Assembly: GCA_963170055.1 (NCBI GenBank)
Contig: CAUJGJ010000313.1
Coordinates: forward strand, 1,274,201 to 1,301,700
Length of the DNA stretch: 27,500 nt
From: Halisarca cf. caerulea
Taxonomy: Eukaryota > Porifera > Demospongiae > Chondrillida > Halisarcidae
Reading direction: 5' to 3'
Part shown: one piece after another, positions 20,555 through 27,500 of the stretch
Layout: each line of letters opens with the position of its first letter
Numbering within the stretch: the first letter of the stretch is position 1
Notes under the pieces: generated by a model
Database searches by the model: none
What the model was told of the DNA's origin: nothing
What the model saw: only the letters and a program-made list of their open reading frames with translations
Translations under genes and position numbers: made by a program

Positions 20555-21615
20555 TTATGTAGTGACAGACAAGCTCTCTGTATGTTTGTTGTGGTTGACA
20601 ATTTTCCACCGTCTCATCCAGGGACCACTGATGGTAGTATCAAACTCGTCCCCAACAAATCCCACTTCAGCTGCTTGAATCTTTGTACGATCTTTGAGGG
20701 CGAATTCCTCCCAATCGATAACATAGTTAAGATCGGACTCTGTTCGCATCAAAACACAGGTCTTCAAACTGTAAAATCCATTGGATATGTCTGGCCTCTG
20801 CCACCTCAAATCTAAACTCCATCTGATGTCATTGGACACATTGGGGAGACTCCTGTGAGGTACACAGTTGTTGATGAGTAGCATGCCTCCAAACGGTACA
20901 GGACAATCCACAACATCGTTCTTCAGATCACAACCAAGAGTCTTCTCCATTTCTTCTTCGGCAAGATCAATGTACCATGTTGGGCCAGCACAGCAGGTGT
21001 GTGTAGCTGTAATACCTTTCTGGTGTCCACCAGAAACAACCTGCATACATCCATTCTCCACTGTAGCATCAATCAGAGGGATCCAAGCTGTGGGCATGAG
21101 GGTGTGTAGAGCTGTCTCGTCGAAGTAACCATTATCCTGATGCCACGGGACAACAGTTGCTGAATTATGCGGGGTCTTAGTCCTTAGATTCCAAACAGGG
21201 TTACCGGCAATGTTGGGTTCGATTAGCTGCTCAATTACATTGAGAAGACGTTCATTTCCCCACACCTGTCTGATCCCTGGTGGAAGGACACCTTGCTTGT
21301 GAAGAAGAACTACACTTCCTGGAAACTGTTTTTCAAGGAGAGACAGTCGCTGATAAAATCCAGCATCCTCACACTTGTCTTGGATCTTTCCCGCCTTGTA
21401 CAGCTTATCAGCCAGAGCATCTACCAATTCTTTAATCGAATCTATTGCTGGTAGGAGTTCTTCCTTGGAGAAGAATTCGGGAATGACAACGTAACCCTTT
21501 TCGAAGTACTGGTCAATTTGCCATTCTTCGATCTGTCCGGGTTTCTTCACCTTCACTGGAGGAGGTCGAACAGTGTACACTTCTGGAGCAGCATCGTTTT
21601 CAGCTTCGGAAGACA
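20555..21615 (-). CDS. Phytanoyl-CoA dioxygenase family protein, A-type copy 5 (main exon)
   Basis: PhyH-family Fe(II)/2-oxoglutarate oxygenase of 353 residues, with a shorter C-terminal tail (KHTESLSVTT) than copy 4. The HQD motif, PHRSLPN histidine and DIRWS arginine are intact at the same positions as copy 4. Residues about 48-95 (EELLPAIDSIKELVDALADK, then CEDAGFYQRLSLL) follow B-type copy 3 and not the other A genes, and the DNA at about 21340-21475 agrees, so the gene is a mosaic. The exon opens TTATTCTAG|TG (acceptor 21616-21617), again lacking its own ATG. No upstream block like those of copies 1 and 4 is present; the best donor I see is at 22335/22334. Substrate unknown. Confidence 0.9.
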
Positions 21616-22521
21616 CTAGAATAAGGGAATTTCTGGCAGGTGACTGCTACCATAGATCTAAGAGCAAATGGCCATTGCAAGGGGATACTCGATATACATT
21701 ACAATTAAGTGGATTAAATGAACAGAATCCCAAACATTGCCTGCAAGACATAGCAAGGACTCTTATTTAGTGAAGGTACGTAGGTAGGTACACAGTCAGG
21801 CATATTGGACTGGATATGTAAAATGCATCATGCTCCCAATAAATAAACAATAAAAATAGTAACAGCGACTGTACAGTGCATTGCGCAACTCCAGTCCAAT
21901 TTGTGCCGCACTGTAGTCCTTAATTGCTGTGCCTTGCATGCAATTTCAGTTTGAGATTTCGTTTAATAATAATTAAGGATTCCAAAATATAATGGTACAA
22001 AAGAAGCGTTGGACACAGGGTTGCCATGGTGCAGGCGAGGGTGCAGGGCTTGGCACATGTTCACAAATGTACACCTGGTTCCTAGCAAGGTTGAATGAAA
22101 ATGGAGAGATCAGGCCTAATCATAATACTTAATCCCAAGTCCATACAAAAAGGACAGTAAACAAGTACAATAGGTGAGCAGACAATTAAATTAGTGCACC
22201 ACAAATAAGACTATACCCAATATAGGTGCGTGCTGCGCCGCGCTCTGAGTAGAAAAGCGACTGATAGAGCAAGAGACATGCAAGAATTCCAAGCCGCACA
22301 CCTGAGCTCAAATTAATCTACCACATACACTCACTTTCCATGTAGATCCTCTTTGCTTCTTCAACTCTAATACAGCATAAATAATATAATAATTATTTAC
22401 GAAGTTGCATACTAGTAATAATGAACTTCACAGGAAGGCGTGACCCAGTACAAAGGAAATCCCGACAATTAGACCAGACAACCTTTTACCGTCTCGTACC
22501 GTCCTAACGATTAGCGCAGAA
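21616..22521. other. Interval between PhyH copy 5 and TMEM45; candidate divergent promoter region
   Basis: On the minus strand, ACATGGAAA|GTGAGTGT (exon end 22335) is a strong donor that would splice to the copy-5 acceptor and give ATGGAA|ATG TCT TCC in one frame. That would place copy-5 exon 1 under 200 bp from the plus-strand TMEM45 start at 22522, head to head. I see no other gene. Unlike copies 1 and 4 there is no TCACGTGA box. Confidence 0.35.
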
Positions 22522-23559
22522 ATGGGGAGCTTCGAAGGACACGTTATACCTGGCGTTTTCTTTGTCTTTTACGGATCTTGGTGGATGTTTAACAGCTACA
22601 TCTTGTATTTTTGGAATAGAAGCGGATCTTCGTCTTCCGGGAAGACTAATAGAGCGGCAGCAAGGAGGGAGTATGAAATCAACAAGAGGTCGTGGTTGTC
22701 TCTTCCATGTTTCCCACGTCTCCATCTGGAACCTTTAGTAAAAGTAGTTCTCCCCATCATTGGAATCATTGTGGAATTGTTGTTTGATGTAGTTCCCGAT
22801 CCGGAACATGAAGGACAGACGAAAATTATTGTAAAAGCTTACTTCATTCTTCGAGGGGACGACTTGCCGATAGCAAAGCTACAGCACGCCACAATGTATG
22901 CCTTCTTTATGGTATCAGGAATGGTTGATTTATTGTCGCTGGTCGTGAAATTCCCAAAGAAGACGGGACAGCTGTTTCTGTCTATCGCTTTTTGGATGGA
23001 GGGTCTGCTGTTTTACTTCCACGTTGGGGGGCGCGAAATGCTGGACGTCCGCGTGCATTACATTCTCACGCTGGCGATATTCATGTGTGCAATTTCTGCT
23101 CTGGCACGCTTGTATTCCGCCTCCCAGTTTTTAATCAACGTTTGTCTCTCGTTTTCAATCCTGTATCAGGGCGTGTGGTTCATTCAGGCTGCCAATATCA
23201 TGTATGGTCGCAATGCAGCCTCCTGGGATTGGGAAGATCACCATCACTCCATGCTTGTTGCTCTTATTGCCACATGGCACTTTCTTCTCATTGCGATCTT
23301 CATGCTTTCGATGTGGACCATCGTACACATTGTTCTTCGGTGTAGACGAGGGCGTAAGGGAGACAAGAAGAAATCTGGTGTGAAGTTATTGCCTCGTCGC
23401 CTTCGCATGAGGATGAATCTTGACAGTGACGATGATGATGTGGAGGCCAAGGTGGGGTTGATGGGGGGAGATGACGAGGAGGGGAAGGAGAGGTCCGAAG
23501 TGGCCACTGGGCTTCAGGAAGTTGCAGCCAAGAAAGACGAGGAAGAAGATGAACTATAG
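22522..23559 (+). CDS. TMEM45: TMEM45-family multi-pass membrane protein (DUF716)
   Basis: An intronless 345-residue protein of the TMEM45A/B family, whose members sit in Golgi, endosomal or other internal membranes; their molecular activity is poorly defined. The start MGSFEGHVIPGVFFVFYGSWW matches the conserved MGxFxGHxxPGxFF N-terminus, which fixes the initiator. Hydrophobic segments lie near residues 8-31, 72-91, 121-142, 150-168, 178-199, 202-222 and 244-272, giving seven probable spans. WHFLLIAIF and the EDHHHSM loop before the last span are family-like. The tail is first very basic (RCRRGRKGDKKK, PRRLRMRM) and then very acidic, ending EEEDEL; it is longer than the tail of the vertebrate proteins. 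It is transcribed away from the PhyH array. Confidence 0.88.
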   Translation: MGSFEGHVIPGVFFVFYGSWWMFNSYILYFWNRSGSSSSGKTNRAAARREYEINKRSWLSLPCFPRLHLEPLVKVVLPIIGIIVELLFDVVPDPEHEGQTKIIVKAYFILRGDDLPIAKLQHATMYAFFMVSGMVDLLSLVVKFPKKTGQLFLSIAFWMEGLLFYFHVGGREMLDVRVHYILTLAIFMCAISALARLYSASQFLINVCLSFSILYQGVWFIQAANIMYGRNAASWDWEDHHHSMLVALIATWHFLLIAIFMLSMWTIVHIVLRCRRGRKGDKKKSGVKLLPRRLRMRMNLDSDDDDVEAKVGLMGGDDEEGKERSEVATGLQEVAAKKDEEEDEL

Positions 23560-24965
23560 TCGATGGAATTTCTTCCAACATTGCAGTGAACCCCAATTCC
23601 TGTTTCTTTGGAGGTGTTTTCTGCTTCACTTTTATGTGCCGTTTTATCCATTTCCCGTTATGTTAATGATACCAAACTCTGTGTGTGCGTGCATGTGTTC
23701 CTGTGTGCATGTTGGGTAGTTAATTCATTGATGGATGCATGTGTATGTGTTGGGTTTTAGTTTGATGTTGATGCATGTAAAACTGCCTATGAAACTACAT
23801 ATGAAGCTGCATATGAAGCTGCATATGAAGCTGCATGTGAAGCTGCATATGAAACTGCATGTGAAGCTGCATGTGAAGCTGCACGTGAAGCTGCATATGA
23901 AGCTGCATGTGAAGCTGCATATGAAGCTGCATATGAAGCTGCATGTGAAGCTGCATGTGAAGCTGCATATGTGATCCATTCCAGTAGGAATTACTGTACT
24001 GCAGTTAGTGTAGACATACATGCTTGGTAGACGAGTAGATGTTGTGAAGCCAGTGAAACCTCTGTAATCAGACGCCTATATTCTGCCATGCATTCTCCAG
24101 CTCTTATCTGCCTATCTTATGAGGTACGAAGTTCCGGCATATGTTAACAGTCACTCCATAATCCAACAACCTCCTAATCTGACACTTTCTTCTGGTTCCA
24201 TTGAGTGTTCCATGGGAGATGTTTCATTAAATATTGCACATAACTAGACATGTATGACTTTATTTTATTGATTATACCTAGTGTCTCTTGCACTCTGAGA
24301 GGCCTGTGAAAGGTGGTTGTTTGAAAGAGGTGGCCATGGTCACTGACGAGGGGGAACTTAGTATAGGGTACATATATACATTTGTGACCAGTAGAGCTGT
24401 TCTTACAAAAGAGTTAAGTACATAGTCTTTCACGAGGGTGGTCTCTCAAAAGGGATACTACATGTCACACATGCATATACGACTGGCGTTAGTAGAAGGG
24501 AATATGAAAGAAAAGAATGAATGAACTTACATGATGGATGCTTTTTCAGAGGATATTATGTTAACGCAGTGTTGGAAATTAAGGAGCAAGTGATGGTTGG
24601 AAAAATGTCCTAGCATTGTATCATTTTGGGTCCGACAAAATCAACTTTGCTAGGATATATTTGTGGAGAAATACACATGTGCCACGTACAGTTCTAATTC
24701 AACTGTAAAATGTCAGCATCCGTACACATGGACACTCGTAGTACAAATGACTGGGTAACATGTGTATAATATATGGAATGAGATGTCAGGTAGTCCTCAG
24801 CAAAATGTCTGAATAACCTAATTTTTGGGGTCGGACAAAATACCAAAATGGTCGAACAAAGCCTAAATGCTGACCACTATTTCTAGTACTGTTAACGTAT
24901 GTCATTCTAGAATGTTAACGTTGATTCACATATACACAGGGAAACCTCTTAGCTATTCTGCAAGT
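23560..24965. other. TMEM45 3' flank and intergenic sequence
   Basis: Contains the 12-bp tandem repeat. ATTAAA at about 24225 is a possible polyadenylation signal for TMEM45. Sequences near 24050-24200 and 24260-24480 (GTGAAACCTCTGTAATC, GAGGTGGCC) look like decayed MITE ends. No gene recognised. Confidence 0.4.
23783..23972. repeat. 12-bp tandem repeat (GAAGCTGCATAT), about 16 units
   Basis: Units alternate mainly between GAAGCTGCATAT and GAAGCTGCATGT with rare GAAACTGCAT. Because 12 is divisible by three, frames stay open on both strands, but the predicted peptides are simple repeats and I do not call a gene. It lies about 220 bases after the TMEM45 stop and may be in its 3' UTR. Confidence 0.9.
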
Positions 24966-25205
24966 TGTGGGTACCAGTGCTGCTGTGAATGGGTAGGTTG
25001 TGGGTACCGGTGCTGCTGTGAATGGGTAGGTTGTTGGTACCGGTGCTGCTGTGAATGGGTAGGTTGTGAGTACAGGTGCTACTGTGAATGGGTGGGTTGT
25101 GGGTACCGGTGCTGCTGTGAATGGGTGGGTTGTGGGTACCGGTGCTGCTGTGAATGGGTGGGTTGTGGGTATCGGTGCTGCTGTGAATGGGTAAGTTGTG
25201 GGTAC
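24966..25205. repeat. 33-bp tandem repeat, seven full units plus a partial one
   Basis: The unit begins TGTGGGTACCGGTGCTGCTG and continues TGAATGGGTAGGT, with few substitutions per copy. 33 is divisible by three, so the frame stays open (CGYRCCCEWVG repeated), but the surrounding sequence gives no sign of a gene. The last partial unit runs directly into the MITE at 25205. Confidence 0.9.
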
Positions 25206-25332
25206 AGTAAAGTCTCACTTATTTTTGTAGTCTAATTCAAATCATCCAAATATGTCCATGTATTTTAAATGTATGAATTAATCAAATGTTTTGTCTGGTC
25301 CTGAGGTGGTTTGAATTAGTGAGATTTTACCG
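25205..25332. mobile_element. TA-flanked 128-bp MITE
   Basis: The left end CAGTAAAGTCTCACT and inverted right end CGGTAAAATCTCACT match at 13 of 15 bases. Internal CTAATTCAAATCA and inverted CTAATTCAAACCA are also paired. TA at 25203-25204 and 25333-25334. No ORF. Confidence 0.75.
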
Positions 25333-26058
25333 TATGTACATGCATGGGTCATATATGAGAAGAAGTGTCTCTTGCGTACACATATGAGGCGCATGCTTGC
25401 ATACCCTATAGCTAGCAGTATGTCTCCAATTATGCCATGCTTTTAAACCACCCCACCCTTGAGCCCCCTCCTTTGACCACTATATATAGCCTTAATTTCG
25501 AAATGTTGATATCTCAATAACGAATGCCAGAAAAGTATACATGCAGTAAAACATCTATCAAAGGACACCTCTGAAGTACAGGAAACCACTGCTCTGTCCC
25601 ATTTGATTTCCCCACATCAATATGTGTACGTACTATTGCAGTTGAATCCTCTGAAATAAGGACATCTCCATAAACAGGACAGCTTCCTGTGGTCCCAGTG
25701 GTGTCCTTATTACGGAGGTTTCACTGTACAGGACAGCTTCCTGTGGTCCCAGTGGTGTCCTTATTACAGAGGTTTCACTGTACAGGACAGCTTCCTGTGG
25801 TCCCAGTGGTGTCCTTATTACAGAGGTTTCACTGTACAGGACAGCTTACTGTGGTATGTCCCAGCTAGTGGTGTCTTTATTATGGAGGTTTCACTGTAGT
25901 TATACAATGTCTCGATAACTGATACAATTCATGACTGAAAAGCATAAATACATACGTACAAATGGTGGGTAAAGGTAAAGCTTATTACATTATAGAAAGA
26001 AGGCAACATGAGAATTGTATAAAAGAATGCAACTGGGGTAAATACTGATTGGAATGTT
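25333..26058. other. Intergenic between the repeats and the ACOT7-like gene
   Basis: Besides the 54-bp tandem repeat, the left part (25543-25600, GCAGTAAAACATCTATCAAAG then GGACACCTCTG) looks like the opposite end of the same MITE type. The 3' UTR of the minus-strand thioesterase gene should occupy the right end. No gene seen. Confidence 0.4.
25674..25897. repeat. 54-bp tandem repeat, four units, derived from a MITE end
   Basis: The unit runs from ACAGGACAGCTTCCTGTGGT to GGAGGTTTCACTGT, at 25674, 25728, 25782 and 25836; the last carries an 8-base insertion. Each junction reads CACTGTACAG, and the unit's end GTGTCCTTATTACGGAGG pairs in inverted form with GGACACCTCTG to the left. The array therefore looks like repeated duplication of one terminus of a TA-type MITE. 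Confidence 0.85.
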
Positions 26059-27114
26059 CTACTGAGTTTGCGATTGTTGTTTCTTTGCTCTCAGTTCCTT
26101 GTTTGTTGTGTAGCGTTTCTTCCCCTCCTTGAAGAGCAGCAGATCTTGCTCGGTCTGTGGCTGCAAGGGAGGCACTGGCAGGCACTTGCCAGTTTCCCTG
26201 TCCAGAGAGACAAATGTGAAGAAAGCTCTATTAGTTATGCGACAACTGTTTGGTCTGATATTCTCAGCCTCGACCGTTACAAGGATCTCCAGTGACTTTG
26301 AACTTGTGAACACGAGACGACCTCTCACAGTTACAAGCTCCCCTTTTGCAATGGGGCTGAGAAAATCGATGGCGTCCAGTGAGGCAGTGACAACGTTTGT
26401 CTTACAGTGTCTGGCAGCGACTACGCCTGCGCAGGTGTCCATCAGCTTCATGACGACCCCACCCTGGAGTATGCCGTCTGAATGACAGTCCATTGGCAGA
26501 ACCAAATGAGTGAGAGAGGTTTGAGAGGATAGTGGGGATTCGGGTATAATGCTATCAGGCACTGTACCAACAATACTGAAAGCTGGATCAAGATGAGCCG
26601 ACTTTGACATTCGTTGTTTTTTCTGTGTCAGGTACCTCTGCTCTCCCATCCTCTGTTCTTCTTCGCTCAGAGCAAGTTTAGGCACTTCTGTAGTGTTCAG
26701 TTTAATGACACCATTGTTGCCCTTCTCCTCCCCATCCACAGAGACGTACCACACAGATGCCTTGTTTGTCAAACGCTTTGCTCCAGTCAGCAAATTCTCT
26801 GCCCACACCTCCGCACTGACCTCCATAGAATGTGAAGAAGTGAACGTAACTCTTGCATAGACCTCTGCCAGTTCACCGATAAATACAGGTTGGAGGAAGT
26901 CTGTGTGTTCCACACGTGCAATGACGGCCAGACAAGGGTTCTTCTCGCTGTCCCTGTTGATTGTGTTGAGGTGCTTCATGCATTGAATGTATCCAGAGTT
27001 GGCTATCATCTTCAGTACAGTACCTCCATGTACGTTGCCTCCGGGGTTGGCGTCCTCGGGGAGCATGATCCGAGAGAGGACCAACGGGAGGTTGGTAGAG
27101 AACGGCTGAGACAT
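26059..27114 (-). CDS. ACOT7: Cytosolic acyl-CoA thioester hydrolase, ACOT7-like (double hotdog)
   Basis: Hydrolyses acyl-CoA to free fatty acid and CoA, typically long-chain species in the cytosol. The protein is 351 residues from the chosen Met. The N-terminal hotdog (about 15-130) has LPEDANPGGNVHGG, with Asn23 aligning to catalytic Asn24 of mouse Acot7, plus LTGAKRLTNKASVWYV. A charged linker (about 145-172) leads to the second hotdog (about 200-310) with GGVVMKLMDTCAGVVAARHCKTN; Asp226 is taken as the counterpart of mouse Asp213. The tail LPVPPLQPQTEQD then EGKKRY is family-typical. The N-domain helix reads KMIANSG where vertebrates have KMIEEAG. The frame remains open upstream to 27192, but that part looks intronic (acceptor TTGTAG at about 27151), so an upstream coding exon outside the window is possible and the start is provisional. 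Confidence 0.88.
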   Translation of the reverse strand: MSQPFSTNLPLVLSRIMLPEDANPGGNVHGGTVLKMIANSGYIQCMKHLNTINRDSEKNPCLAVIARVEHTDFLQPVFIGELAEVYARVTFTSSHSMEVSAEVWAENLLTGAKRLTNKASVWYVSVDGEEKGNNGVIKLNTTEVPKLALSEEEQRMGEQRYLTQKKQRMSKSAHLDPAFSIVGTVPDSIIPESPLSSQTSLTHLVLPMDCHSDGILQGGVVMKLMDTCAGVVAARHCKTNVVTASLDAIDFLSPIAKGELVTVRGRLVFTSSKSLEILVTVEAENIRPNSCRITNRAFFTFVSLDRETGKCLPVPPLQPQTEQDLLLFKEGKKRYTTNKELRAKKQQSQTQ

Positions 27115-27282
27115 TGCTAAATGGGAACTGGCACCCTCTGAAGTACCTACAAGTTGTGGAGGAGGGAATATTTGAAATATACATATATACACTCAACTAC
27201 AGTCCAACGAAAGTCTGTGTAGAGTGAAACTTGCCTAGTATGTACCTCAAAGGGGACACAAAATCAGTACTTACATACTACC
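27115..27282 (-). other. 5' side of the ACOT7-like gene, probable intron acceptor
   Basis: On the minus strand a pyrimidine-rich run CCCTCCTCCACAACTTGTAG is followed by GTACTTCAG, giving two candidate acceptors ahead of the ATG at 27114. The gene's first exon or remaining 5' UTR was not located. Confidence 0.4.
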
Positions 27283-27480
27283 CCAGGCACTTACTATCAG
27301 GATTGGTTTATGTACATGAGGTATACACAGGGACAGAATGAGGAGTACTTACTATCCAGGAGTATACACTAAACCAGGTACTTACTATCAGGGTTGGTTT
27401 ATGTACATGAGGTATACACAGGGACAGAATGAGGAGTACTTACTATCCATGAGTACGTACTAAACCAGGTACTTACTAAC
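27283..27480. repeat. 91-bp tandem duplication, two units plus a partial third
   Basis: The unit starts AGGCACTTACTATCAG (27285), AGGTACTTACTATCAG (27376) and AGGTACTTACTAACC (27467), exactly 91 bases apart. Each full unit includes GGTTTATGTACATGAGGTAT and ends with GTACTTACTATCCA plus ACTAAACC. Each contains two ACTTAC words, which are GTAAGT donor-like words on the strand of the adjacent thioesterase gene. Confidence 0.85.
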
Positions 27481-27500
27481 CAAGCTCCAGTTCATACTGA

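Noticed and set aside
26059..26485. Plus-strand frames opposite the ACOT7-like gene
   Set aside because: Antisense shadows of a well-conserved coding exon with no independent similarity.

Overview
The window is nuclear DNA from an animal. Genes have GT-AG introns, the gaps hold long TA and GT microsatellites, TA-flanked miniature inverted-repeat elements and a decayed reverse transcriptase, and three genes have clear metazoan relatives (HARS, TMEM45, ACOT7). The short intergenic distances, the AT-rich gaps and the type of reverse transcriptase (a family I associate with sponge and cnidarian genomes) make an early-branching metazoan, most likely a demosponge, my best guess. The sequence does not prove this.

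Layout. 1-1635 (+) holds the last three exons of cytosolic-type histidyl-tRNA synthetase. 3477-21615 (-) is a tandem array of five intact phytanoyl-CoA dioxygenase (PhyH) family genes plus one decayed copy, all in the same direction. 7960-11900, inside the array, is a dense mobile-element cluster: a TA-flanked MITE, a 1 kb terminal-inverted-repeat element with a nested palindrome, a dead RT element, and a second mariner-like MITE. 22522-23559 (+) is an intronless TMEM45-type membrane protein gene. 23560-26058 is non-coding and holds 12-, 33- and 54-bp tandem repeats. 26059-27114 (-) is an ACOT7-like double-hotdog acyl-CoA thioesterase, with a 91-bp tandem duplication beyond its 5' side.

The PhyH array is the centre of interest. 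Two subtypes alternate: A (3477, 17886, 20555; N-terminus MSSEAE) and B (5864, 12183 and the pseudogene at about 19955; N-terminus MSESTD). Each has a body of about 355 residues in one exon with a complete Fe(II)/2-oxoglutarate site. In four of the five genes the body has no ATG of its own. It starts at an intron acceptor followed by TG, and conserved upstream segments supply a donor preceded by A, so the initiator ATG appears to form only by splicing (A|TG). In the gene at 12183 the acceptor AG has become AA, which makes an unspliced ATG. A-type upstream segments share an identical 25-bp block with a TCACGTGA box. The B-type upstream segment of the gene at 5864 carries a 78-bp palindrome with two TGACGTCA sites, and the corresponding palindrome of the gene at 12183 is split by about 1.5 kb. 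The arrangement suggests repeated duplication of an A+B unit followed by losses, insertions and gene conversion.

Functional link. The PhyH family and ACOT7 both touch acyl-CoA or lipid chemistry, but the PhyH substrate cannot be read from sequence, and I see no evidence that the flanking HARS, TMEM45 and ACOT7 genes act with the array.
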